Positions 44,209-52,064 of a DNA stretch of 52,762 nucleotides are shown here, one piece after another. Each line of letters begins with the position of its first letter. Positions within the stretch are counted from its first letter, which is position 1. A program made the position numbers and the translations under genes. Where the stretch lies: positions 1-52,762 of the forward strand of contig NZ_JAUYSS010000037.1 of the NCBI RefSeq assembly GCF_030695525.1. Reading direction: 5' to 3'. The notes under the pieces were generated by a model. It made no database searches and was not told where the DNA came from. It was given only the letters and a program-made list of their open reading frames with translations. This DNA comes from Daejeonella sp. (GTDB taxonomy: Bacteria; Bacteroidota; Bacteroidia; Sphingobacteriales; Sphingobacteriaceae).

Positions 44209-44577
44209 TCAGAATGGAAGATCATCATCATCGGGAGCTGAACTGATGTCAACCGGAGCAGCATATTCAGGAGCTGCCTGAGCTGAGCCTGCAGAACTCA
44301 AAGGATTAATTCTCCATACAACCAGGGTATTAAAGTATGAGGTTTTATCTGTCTTAGGATCTTTCCATGCACGCCCGCGAAGGTTAAAAAACAATTCGAC
44401 CTGATCACCAACATTTATATTATCGAACAGATTTACTTTATCCTGAACTGCCTCAAACTTCACAAATTCGGGATAAGTTGGATTTTCTGCGTATTCAATT
44501 ATAAGCTCACGTTTTTTGAACTTCTCGCTCACGGTAATTACCGGTGAGATTTCGTGTACTTTGCCTTTTATGTCCAT
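44209..44577 (-). CDS. DUF3127-family protein with an SSB-like acidic tail
   Basis: The first 90 residues match DUF3127, a compact beta-rich domain (VHEISPVITVSEKFKKRELII, VGDQVELFFNLRGRAW, YFNTLVVWRI) in line with an OB-fold. A flexible Ala/Pro/Ser linker follows, and the protein ends DDDDLPF. This is close to the C-terminal tip of single-stranded-DNA-binding proteins (DDDIPF), through which SSB recruits repair and replication proteins. The function of DUF3127 is not established; a nucleic-acid-binding or SSB-interacting role is inference. It stands alone, with its own terminator. Confidence 0.85.
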   Translation of the reverse strand: MDIKGKVHEISPVITVSEKFKKRELIIEYAENPTYPEFVKFEAVQDKVNLFDNINVGDQVELFFNLRGRAWKDPKTDKTSYFNTLVVWRINPLSSAGSAQAAPEYAAPVDISSAPDDDDLPF

Positions 44578-44716
44578 GTTAAAAAAAATTAATGATGTTT
44601 TCTGGTTTAGTATCCAATAAAATTAACCGGCTCATTTAGCAAAAACCTGCCGGCAGATACGATTTGTAAAAGTATAAAATTAAGGCAGTTTTTAATTGTT
44701 AACTTCGCAATTTATT

Positions 44717-45892
44717 ATGCAAGTTTTCCACACAAAAAGCAAAATCATTATAACCTGTAACAATCGCCTTGCTCCTTATCTTAAGCAGGAGGTAGAAGCA
44801 TTGGGTTATGAGATAAAGAGAGTATTCAGTACTGGTTTGGAACTGGAAGGAACTATCAATGATTGTATCCCTCTGAATTTGAATTTACGTTGCGCGAGTC
44901 AGGTTTTATACTCTATTAAAGCATTCACTGCCGAGAATCCGGCAAGACTTTATAAGGAATTACTGGAAATATCATGGGAAGAGCTGATTGACTTTACCGG
45001 CTATTTCTCAGTAAGTTCAACTGTCGATAATGAAACGATCACCACTCCGCTTTTCGCAAATCTGAAAGTGAAAGATGCAATTGTAGATCGTATTAAAGAG
45101 AAAAAAGAGATCAGGCCAAATACCGGACCGGAAACGAACAAGGCAGTTATTCACCTCTACTGGAAGGAAAATGACGCTGAAATATTTATTGATACCTCTG
45201 GTGAAACCCTGGCCAAACATGGGTACCGCAAAATCCCGGGTAAGGCGCCAATGCTGGAAGCGCTAGCTGCCGGAACCATCATGGCCACAGGATGGGACAG
45301 AAAAAGTCCCTTTGTTGTACCAATGTGTGGATCAGGAACTCTGGCAATTGAAGCAGCCTTGCTTGCAACTGATAAAACGCCAGGAATGTTTCGAATGAAC
45401 TATGGTTTCATGCATATCATTGGTTACGATGAGCAAGTTTTCTTCGAAGAAAGACGAAAGTTAAAAGAGAAGGCAAAAAAAGAGATTGATTTCAGAATTG
45501 TAGCAACTGATCATTCTGAGGATGCAATTGATATTTCAATAAAAAATGCAAAAACTGCAGGTGTTGATCATCTGATTGATTTCTCAGTCTGCGATTTTGA
45601 AGATACTGAAGTACCCGAAGCTGCAGGGATAGTTATTTTTAACCCCGAATATGGTGAGCGTCTTGGAATTCATACTAAACTCGAAGCTACCTACAAACGC
45701 ATCGGTGATTTTATGAAGCAGAAGTGTAAGGGCTACAGAGGATATATTTTCACCGGAAACCCTGATCTTGCAAAAAAAATAGGCCTGCGGGCTTCGAGGA
45801 GAATCGAATTTTACAATGGTAAACTAGATTGCAGGCTATTGGAGTACGAATTATATGAAGGCAGCAAAAGAGAACCCAAACCTGAATCATGA
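44717..45892 (+). CDS. THUMP-domain RNA methyltransferase, RlmL/UPF0020-like
   Basis: The N-terminal part (about residues 1-155) has a ferredoxin-like plus THUMP arrangement (IITCNNRLAPYLKQEVEALG, LYKELLEISWEELI). The Rossmann methyltransferase part (about 165-385) has FVVPMCGSGTLAIEAAL for S-adenosylmethionine binding and NPEYGERLG in motif IV. Relatives such as E. coli RlmL methylate the N2 of guanine in 23S rRNA and usually carry NPPYGERL; here the second Pro is Glu. The true start is the ATG at 44717; the frame opens earlier at a TTG. The last 38 bp overlap the HD-domain gene. Confidence 0.88.
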   Translation: MQVFHTKSKIIITCNNRLAPYLKQEVEALGYEIKRVFSTGLELEGTINDCIPLNLNLRCASQVLYSIKAFTAENPARLYKELLEISWEELIDFTGYFSVSSTVDNETITTPLFANLKVKDAIVDRIKEKKEIRPNTGPETNKAVIHLYWKENDAEIFIDTSGETLAKHGYRKIPGKAPMLEALAAGTIMATGWDRKSPFVVPMCGSGTLAIEAALLATDKTPGMFRMNYGFMHIIGYDEQVFFEERRKLKEKAKKEIDFRIVATDHSEDAIDISIKNAKTAGVDHLIDFSVCDFEDTEVPEAAGIVIFNPEYGERLGIHTKLEATYKRIGDFMKQKCKGYRGYIFTGNPDLAKKIGLRASRRIEFYNGKLDCRLLEYELYEGSKREPKPES

Positions 45893-46532
45893 TCAGCTCA
45901 TCGCTGAAACAGTAAAGTTTGTTAAGCATACTTTAGAGGGCGCCGAAAGCGGGCATGATTGGTGGCATATTCAACGGGTATGGAATAATGCCCTACATAT
46001 TATAAAAACAGAACCAGCTGAGCAACTCATCGTTGAACTTGCTTCATTATTACATGATATTGCCGACAGCAAATTTCATGATGGCGACGAGGAAATTGGC
46101 CCGAAAAAAGCAGGAGATTTTCTTTCTTCACAGGAACTGCCTGAAGATTTGATCCTGCATGTTCAGCAAATCATCCGTAATATGTCATTTAAAGCAAGTT
46201 TGGGAAAAGTTGAATTCCACTCAAAAGAGCTCAAAATTGTTCAGGATGCCGACCGTCTTGATGCAATTGGAGCAATTGGAATTGCCAGGGCATTCACTTA
46301 CGGAGGCTTCAAAAACCGTGAATTATTCAACCCTGAGATACCTCCGGCACTTAATATGAGCAAGGAAGAATATAAAAATTCCTCCGCTCCAACTATAAAT
46401 CATTTTTACGAAAAGTTGCTTCTGCTAAAAGATAAAATGAATACTGAAACCGGAAGGAAGATCGCAGCGGAAAGGCATTTATTTATGGAACAGTATCTGG
46501 AGCAATTTTTTAGGGAATGGGAGGGGAAATAG
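45855..46532 (+). CDS. HD-domain phosphohydrolase
   Basis: Metal motifs are complete: GHDWWHIQRVW (first His), LLHDIADSKF (HD pair) and VQDADRLDAIGAIGIARAF (distal Asp). This is the YedJ/YpgQ-like group of about 215-225 aa, which includes nucleotide and metal-dependent phosphohydrolases. The substrate cannot be read. The start codon lies 38 bp inside the methyltransferase gene in another frame, which suggests coupled translation. Confidence 0.85.
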   Translation: MKAAKENPNLNHDQLIAETVKFVKHTLEGAESGHDWWHIQRVWNNALHIIKTEPAEQLIVELASLLHDIADSKFHDGDEEIGPKKAGDFLSSQELPEDLILHVQQIIRNMSFKASLGKVEFHSKELKIVQDADRLDAIGAIGIARAFTYGGFKNRELFNPEIPPALNMSKEEYKNSSAPTINHFYEKLLLLKDKMNTETGRKIAAERHLFMEQYLEQFFREWEGK

Positions 46533-46600
46533 GGAATGGGGAATAGGGATATATACTTAAGTCTAAATTTTCTGGCTCCTTTTCAATTTCTAAACAACAT

Positions 46601-46788
46601 GAGTTCGATATTTATATCTAACCACATAGATTGACTTGTATTATGCTTTAAAGGAAACATAGATTCTAAATCACATATATTGAAGTGAAGCTTCAAGGCT
46701 ATCTGTGTCTAAAATGAAGGTTGGTAGCTATAAAATGCTATGTTTCTATGCGGTTTTTAAATATTATGTTGGGCTCACGTTAAATAAT
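46601..46788 (+). repeat. 120-bp-core intergenic repeat, copy D (with a 16-bp insertion)
   Basis: The core at 46620-46755 is 136 bp; relative to the others it has 16 extra bp (TCTAAATCACATATAT, about 46664) before the central hairpin. Flanks GAGTTCGATATTTATATC on the left and CTCACGTTAAATAAT on the right are conserved. The right flank overlaps the 3' end of the UbiA gene. Confidence 0.85.
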
Positions 46789-47664
46789 ATTCAACAGACC
46801 AAAATAAATTAACATCATTATACCACTTAAGAGGGTCATTCTCGACATGTTCTTAAAATTTGCATTCACCGGATCCCGGTAAACTTTGGCAAACCAACTA
46901 AGAAATAATACAAATACCGGGGCAGAGGCAATCAAAAACAACCAGAAATTCATAATTAATTCCAATCTATCCCAATAAATAAAAAGGAGAATTCCGGAAA
47001 GCAGGAAAAGGCAGGCTGAAAAATAAAAAGAACCCCTGATGCCTAACATAAGACTCAGCGTCTTATCTCCCCTTTTCGAATCCTCCTCATGCTGATATAC
47101 CTGAGTAAGCGGATAAGTTGCCCCAATCAGACAGGAACAAATGATTCCGGCGATTGTAAAATTCAAATTCCATCCAAATAGTGTATCAATGCCTGAAATA
47201 GAAGCATAGGTACTCCAATAAACAAAGGCTCCCTGAAATATAAATACAATCAGGAAACTAATAATCGGATATTTCTTTAATCTGATTGAAGGATGACTAT
47301 ACATTTTAGAAAACAGCCCGTAAATAAGGACGGCAAAAAACAAGATCCATCCAACATAAATTGCTAATAATAAGGCAATTATATCAAGCAAGAGTGAAAA
47401 AAAGTACAGATTTCTGTCAACAGGCGGAGGATTTTCTATGAGCGCAATACTTCCTTCGTCTTTATCGAAATAACTATTGTACCCATTGCTGGCAGGATAA
47501 ACAAACAGATGCCAAATCACAAATGTTAAAATTGCATTCACTGTATTGATTTCGGGTACCTGAGAAAGCGCAAAAAGAAACACAGGCAGCAGAAAGACTG
47601 AAAACAATATGCGTAAATGCAATAAAGTGGATACACTCGGGAAGAAGCTTTTTAAAAGATTCAT
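46780..47664 (-). CDS. UbiA-family prenyltransferase
   Basis: The 294-aa protein has about eight membrane helices and both aspartate-rich motifs of intramembrane prenyltransferases: NGYNSYFDKDEG (about residues 60-71) and YQHEEDSKRGDKT (about 195-207). UbiA enzymes attach an isoprenoid chain to an aromatic or other acceptor at the inner membrane. It does not look like menaquinone MenA by context, as no menaquinone gene is close. It is divergent from a type III polyketide synthase, and the two genes share a 323-bp gap with repeat copy E. Its acceptor could be the polyketide made by that locus. The stop codon lies inside the conserved flank of repeat copy D. Confidence 0.87.
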   Translation of the reverse strand: MNLLKSFFPSVSTLLHLRILFSVFLLPVFLFALSQVPEINTVNAILTFVIWHLFVYPASNGYNSYFDKDEGSIALIENPPPVDRNLYFFSLLLDIIALLLAIYVGWILFFAVLIYGLFSKMYSHPSIRLKKYPIISFLIVFIFQGAFVYWSTYASISGIDTLFGWNLNFTIAGIICSCLIGATYPLTQVYQHEEDSKRGDKTLSLMLGIRGSFYFSACLFLLSGILLFIYWDRLELIMNFWLFLIASAPVFVLFLSWFAKVYRDPVNANFKNMSRMTLLSGIMMLIYFGLLNII

Positions 47665-47679
47665 TTACTAATTTAATAG

Positions 47680-47866
47680 GAGTCCAATATATAAATATCT
47701 AAAGATTAATATTTAACCACATAGATTGACTTAAATTATGCTTTAAAGGAAACATAGATTGAAGCGAAGCTTCAAAGCTATCTGTGTCTAAATTGAAGCT
47801 TGGCAGCTATAAAATGCTATGTTCCTATGCGGTTTTTAAATATTATGTCAATTTCACCTTAAATTA
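47680..47866 (+). repeat. 120-bp-core intergenic repeat, copy E
   Basis: The core at 47715-47834 runs from AACCACATAG to CTATGCGGTT, exactly 120 bp, with the TTGAAGC-GAA-GCTTCAA hairpin. The left flank AGTCCAATATATAAATATC and the right flank TTTCACCTTAAATTA are slightly diverged. It fills most of the divergent gap between the UbiA and polyketide-synthase genes; the rest (47867-47987) shows no clear promoter. Confidence 0.87.
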
Positions 47867-47987
47867 ACATTTTATACTGAAATCAGTCCTTAAAGTAACA
47901 AATGGTTTCAATCAGAAATATAGAATCATTTCTGGCTTATATATTGATATTAAAACCAAAAACATAAATATTTAGTAATTTACTCAT

Positions 47988-49109
47988 ATGAGCAGTTGCA
48001 TTAGCGCGATTGGTACCGCCAACCCCAAATACCGTATCCCTCAGAATGATATTTATCAGTTCATGATCAAGGCATTCAATCTGAGCGATACCAATGCTTC
48101 GCGGCTAAAACGTATTTATGACCATTCAGGAATTGAACATCGCTACTCGGTGATTCCGGATTTCGGAGAAAAGGAAAGTAATAATAATACATTCTTCGGG
48201 AAGACTGCTGACTTTGAGCCTTTTCCCGGTACCCGCGAACGATTAAGCCTATATCAGGATACTGCAGCAGATCTCGCATCAGAAGCTGTTAATGATTGTA
48301 TATCTAATCATGCTGAGATTCTTAGTGCTTCGATCACTCACTTGATAACTGTTAGCTGTACAGGTATGCACGCTCCCGGAATAGATATCGAACTGGTTGA
48401 GATATTAGGATTAAACCGAAATATAGAAAGAACCTGTATTAATTTCATGGGCTGTTACGGCAGCTTAAATGCCCTTAAAGTTGCTGATTATATCTGCCGC
48501 GCAGATCCATCTGCAAAAGTTCTGATCGTTTCAGTAGAACTCTGCACGCTTCACTTCCAAAAGGAAAACACCCTGGATAACTGGGTTGCCAATTCGCTTT
48601 TTTCGGATGGTGCCGCCGCAGTTATTGTAGAAAACAGCAAAAACTCAAAGTCTGAAAAAAAATATTTGACACTTGATACTTTTTATTCTGAATTTTTAAA
48701 TGAGGCCAAAAATGAAATGGGCTGGTATGTAGGGGATGCCGGATTTGAAATGAAGCTAACCTCGAAGGTATCTAAACTTATAACAAAACATGTTCAATCC
48801 ATTTCCAATAAACTTCTTAATAAAGCAGGTCTGAATTTCAAAGATATTGGTCGTTTTGCAGTGCATCCCGGAGGAAGAAAAATCCTGGAGGCTGCTGAGA
48901 ATGCACTTGGTTTTTCATCCATTGCAAATCGCTTTGCCTATGATACATTACGGGATTATGGAAATATGTCTTCTGCCACAATATTATATGTTCTCAAAAA
49001 ACTGATGGATGACCCTGAGGGAATCGATGGTGAAAATATTCTTGGCTTTGCTTTCGGACCCGGCTTAACTGTTGAATCGATGATCTTAAAAAGAAACGGA
49101 AATGCCTGA
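47988..49109 (+). CDS. Type III polyketide synthase
   Basis: The chalcone-synthase-like thiolase fold carries the full catalytic triad: Cys124 in VSCTGMHAPG, His293 in AVHPGGRKILEAA and Asn326 in RDYGNMSSAT. The C-terminal GFAFGPGLTVESM loop is also typical. The enzyme extends a starter acyl-CoA with malonyl-CoA and closes a ring to a pyrone, resorcinol or related product. The methyltransferase gene begins 8 bp before its stop, and an FAD oxidoreductase follows. Set against the srsABC operon of Streptomyces griseus (type III PKS, methyltransferase, flavoprotein; phenolic lipids), the order of functions is the same. Product unknown. Confidence 0.93.
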   Translation: MSSCISAIGTANPKYRIPQNDIYQFMIKAFNLSDTNASRLKRIYDHSGIEHRYSVIPDFGEKESNNNTFFGKTADFEPFPGTRERLSLYQDTAADLASEAVNDCISNHAEILSASITHLITVSCTGMHAPGIDIELVEILGLNRNIERTCINFMGCYGSLNALKVADYICRADPSAKVLIVSVELCTLHFQKENTLDNWVANSLFSDGAAAVIVENSKNSKSEKKYLTLDTFYSEFLNEAKNEMGWYVGDAGFEMKLTSKVSKLITKHVQSISNKLLNKAGLNFKDIGRFAVHPGGRKILEAAENALGFSSIANRFAYDTLRDYGNMSSATILYVLKKLMDDPEGIDGENILGFAFGPGLTVESMILKRNGNA

Positions 49110-49824
49110 CTTTAGTCGCCGAAGTTTAGAAGAAGAAATGATGGACGATTTCTCATTGGGACATGAGATTATCGACCCGATCATGGATGAGCTCGAAGTA
49201 GTAAACAAGTTACTCGGCGGGTACAATGTGTTTTTTGATGCCTTCGAAAAGATTGGGCTAAAAGATGGAATGATCATCAGTGATTGGGGTTGTGGTGGCG
49301 GGGATTCATTAAGGGTTATTGCAAAATGGGCTCGCAGACGAAATCTTAAAATTCATTTGGTTGGAGTTGATGCTAATGAATCTGCCATCGAATATGCGAG
49401 GAAAAGATCCGGGAATTTTCCGGAGATCTCGTATATTCTTACTGATGTAATGAGTGAAGAGCTCGTTAATAATCAATTTGACATTGTAATTTCGAGTCTG
49501 TTTACACATCATTTTACCGATGAAAATTGGATTCGGCTGATTCAAAAAATGGCGGATTGTGCCAGAAAACAGGTCGTGATCAATGATTTGCACCGCCATT
49601 GGTTTGCCTACCATTCCATCGGTATATTAACCTCTGTTTTTTCGAAATCTGAAATGGTTAAGCATGATTCAAAGCTTTCTGTACTTCGCAGTTTCAGACT
49701 GATAGAGCTGGAGCATCTCTTAAAAAAAGCAGGAATTAAAACATTCTCGATCAAATGGATGTGGGCATTCAGATGGCAGGTATGCATTGAGACATCAACA
49801 AACAGGGAGATAGTAAGTATCTGA
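49102..49824 (+). CDS. Class I SAM-dependent methyltransferase
   Basis: The SAM-binding motif I is ISDWGCGGGDSLRVIA (about residues 59-74), followed by VGVDANESAIEYARKR (acidic ribose-binding Asp) and FDIVISSLFTHHFTD in motif IV. The protein has no membrane helix. It overlaps the polyketide synthase by 8 bp and so is translationally coupled; the expected role is O- or C-methylation of the polyketide ring. This protein is of the soluble type, unlike the membrane methyltransferase SrsB of S. griseus. Confidence 0.88.
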   Translation: MPDFSRRSLEEEMMDDFSLGHEIIDPIMDELEVVNKLLGGYNVFFDAFEKIGLKDGMIISDWGCGGGDSLRVIAKWARRRNLKIHLVGVDANESAIEYARKRSGNFPEISYILTDVMSEELVNNQFDIVISSLFTHHFTDENWIRLIQKMADCARKQVVINDLHRHWFAYHSIGILTSVFSKSEMVKHDSKLSVLRSFRLIELEHLLKKAGIKTFSIKWMWAFRWQVCIETSTNREIVSI

Positions 49825-49838
49825 TTTGAAAACTGAAT

Positions 49839-50960
49839 ATGAGTGATATACTGATAATTGGAGGCGGACTCGCAGGATTGACCAGTGCAATTCTTCTTCA
49901 ACAGAATGGATATCAGGTAAACGTATTCGAAAAGAAAAAATATCCATTACACAGAGTTTGTGGAGAATATATTTCAAATGAAGTCCTGCCATTTTTGGAA
50001 TCATTGAATATCGGGATTTCCAAATCCGGCTACTCAAGGATAAACCATTTGGCAATCACTTCGGTTTCCGGTAAAATTTTACAGGCAGAACTTCCAATGG
50101 GTGGATTTGGCTTAAGCCGTTATAAACTAGACCAATTAATGTACGAACAAGCAAAAAGACTTGGTGTGGAATTTGTTTTCGAACGCGTTGATAATATATC
50201 TTTTAAGGACGATAAATTCACAATCACAACTCCCGGAAATAGGGTGTATGAGTCGGCTATTGCCATTGCAGCCTATGGTAAAAGATCTAATCTTGACCAA
50301 AAACTAAATCGTAGTTTTTTTTACAGACGGAGTCCTTACCTTGGTGTAAAATATCATATAAAGACTGAACATCCCGGGAACCAGATCCGCCTTGATAATT
50401 TTCAGGGTGGTTATTGCGGTTTAAATAAGATAGAGGATGATAAATTCTGCTTGTGCTACCTCTCAGAAACCGCAAACCTTAAAAGATATTCAGGCATACC
50501 TGAAATGGAGGAAGAGGTTCTGTACAGAAACCCATATTTACGTAGCCTGTTTAAAAACTCAGAATTTTTATTCGATAAGCCTGAAGTAATTAATGAAATT
50601 TCCTTTGAAAAGAAAACCCTGATAGAAAATCATTTGCTATTTTGTGGTGATTCGGCCGGAATGATTACTCCGCTATGTGGAAATGGAATGGCAATTGCCA
50701 TTCATTCGGGAAAAATACTTGCAGATAGTATCCTGCGCTATGCAAAAAAAGGAGCAGCCTTGAACAGAATTGCACTAGAAAATAATTATAAGTTTGAATG
50801 GGGAAAACAATTTAGCATCAGACTTAAAAGTGGCCGTTTGATTCAGCAGTTATTTGGTAACACATTTATTTCTGACATGACCTTAAACATACTCAACAAA
50901 TTTCCAGACATAACACAATTTTTGGTTAAAAAAACACATGGCGAAACGTTAAAATACTAA
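49839..50960 (+). CDS. FAD-dependent oxidoreductase (geranylgeranyl-reductase / aromatic-hydroxylase-like)
   Basis: The N-terminal ILIIGGGLAGLTSAILLQ binds FAD, VCGEYISNEVLPFL is the motif found in the geranylgeranyl reductase superfamily, and FCGDSAGMITPLCGNGMAIAI is the second FAD motif. The group includes chain reductases, ring hydroxylases and halogenases; the halogenase WxWxIP motif is not seen. In this operon it could hydroxylate the polyketide ring to a quinol or reduce a prenyl chain added by UbiA. It lies 14 bp after the methyltransferase and 8 bp before the kinase. Confidence 0.85.
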   Translation: MSDILIIGGGLAGLTSAILLQQNGYQVNVFEKKKYPLHRVCGEYISNEVLPFLESLNIGISKSGYSRINHLAITSVSGKILQAELPMGGFGLSRYKLDQLMYEQAKRLGVEFVFERVDNISFKDDKFTITTPGNRVYESAIAIAAYGKRSNLDQKLNRSFFYRRSPYLGVKYHIKTEHPGNQIRLDNFQGGYCGLNKIEDDKFCLCYLSETANLKRYSGIPEMEEEVLYRNPYLRSLFKNSEFLFDKPEVINEISFEKKTLIENHLLFCGDSAGMITPLCGNGMAIAIHSGKILADSILRYAKKGAALNRIALENNYKFEWGKQFSIRLKSGRLIQQLFGNTFISDMTLNILNKFPDITQFLVKKTHGETLKY

Positions 50961-50968
50961 CTTGCACT

Positions 50969-51994
50969 ATGAAATTGTGGGTACTCGTTTTTATCAATGC
51001 CCTGGCGGTTGCTTTATCCCTTTCGATAATCAACTTCTACTTTCAGCAAAATCTCGTCGATTTCTTAATTACTTTTTCAGTTTCCCTTATAACCAGCTAT
51101 CTGGTCTTCTATTATCTGATCGAAAGATTTGTTTACAGTAAGATTAAACTGATTTATAAACTGATTCACAACCTGAAACTGGGCAAGGATTTGAAAGATG
51201 CTTTGGGTGAATACGTGAGTGCTGATCCGATTAATGATGTTGAACTCGAAGTTAAGGAGTGGGCAAGAGATAAAAAATCGGAGATTGATCGGTTAAAAGA
51301 TCAGGAAAAATTCAGAAGGGAATTCTTATCAAATATTTCACATGAGTTAAAAACTCCTCTTTTTGCAATACAGGGCTATATTGAAGCTCTGCAGGAAGGA
51401 GATATTGATGATCCTGAAATATCAAGGCAATTTCTTGAAAAAGCTTCCAGAAATGTCGACCGCCTCACATTTTTTATTAAAGATCTTGATGCTATTTCAA
51501 AACTGGAAAGCGGGGAAATAGCTGTTAATTTTGCCCGCTTTAACTTGACGGAACTAATACATGAAGTAGTTGAATCCCTTGAATTAAAAGCGAAAAAATA
51601 TAATATCACTCTCCACTTTAAAGACAAGTATCATAGCCCGACCTGGGTATATGCCGACCAGGAGAAGATCAGACAGGTTTTGGTAAACCTGCTCGATAAT
51701 TCCTTTAAATATGGCAAAAGTGGTGGAAATACCTCCATCAAAACCTTTGAACTTCATGATCAGATTTTGGTCGAAATCACTGATGATGGTATCGGAATTG
51801 AAGAAAAATATCTTCCCAGACTTTTTGAACGATTCTACCGTACCGATAAAAGCCGTTCCAGACAAATTGGAGGCTCAGGTTTAGGGCTAGCCATTGTGAA
51901 ACATATTATTGAAGCCCACCAGCAAACCATAACCGTAAGAAGTACGGAAAATATAGGTTCAACATTTGGATTCACACTCCAGCGGGATAAATAA
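50969..51994 (+). CDS. PhoR-like sensor histidine kinase
   Basis: Two close membrane helices (about residues 4-24 and 32-52) leave almost no extracytoplasmic loop. The kinase core has phospho-acceptor His125 in NISHELKTPLFAIQGYIEAL, VLVNLLDNSFKYGKSGG, TDDGIGI and RQIGGSGLGLAIVKHIIE. The short sensor part and the core are typical of PhoR of Bacteroidota, and the DUF47/phosphate-transport genes directly downstream support this. No response regulator is in view. It begins 8 bp after the FAD oxidoreductase, so it can be expressed from the polyketide operon. Confidence 0.85.
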   Translation: MKLWVLVFINALAVALSLSIINFYFQQNLVDFLITFSVSLITSYLVFYYLIERFVYSKIKLIYKLIHNLKLGKDLKDALGEYVSADPINDVELEVKEWARDKKSEIDRLKDQEKFRREFLSNISHELKTPLFAIQGYIEALQEGDIDDPEISRQFLEKASRNVDRLTFFIKDLDAISKLESGEIAVNFARFNLTELIHEVVESLELKAKKYNITLHFKDKYHSPTWVYADQEKIRQVLVNLLDNSFKYGKSGGNTSIKTFELHDQILVEITDDGIGIEEKYLPRLFERFYRTDKSRSRQIGGSGLGLAIVKHIIEAHQQTITVRSTENIGSTFGFTLQRDK

Positions 51995-52008
51995 ATCGGA
52001 TTGTTTTG

Positions 52009-52042
52009 TTAACATTAACTTAACATTGGGTTTGTAAATTTG
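52009..52042 (+). promoter_or_regulatory. Pho-box-like direct repeat and -7 element
   Basis: TTAACAT-TAAC-TTAACAT consists of two 7-bp direct repeats separated by 4 bp (TTAACA at 52009 and 52020, 11-bp period), the architecture of PhoB/PhoP sites. TAAATTTG at 52035-52042 is a full -7 element, 9 bp after the second repeat. No TTG lies at the normal -33 distance, so the repeat takes its place, as at activator-dependent promoters. The next gene starts 22 bp downstream. Confidence 0.6.
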
Positions 52043-52064
52043 CAGCATCTTAAAATCCAATACG

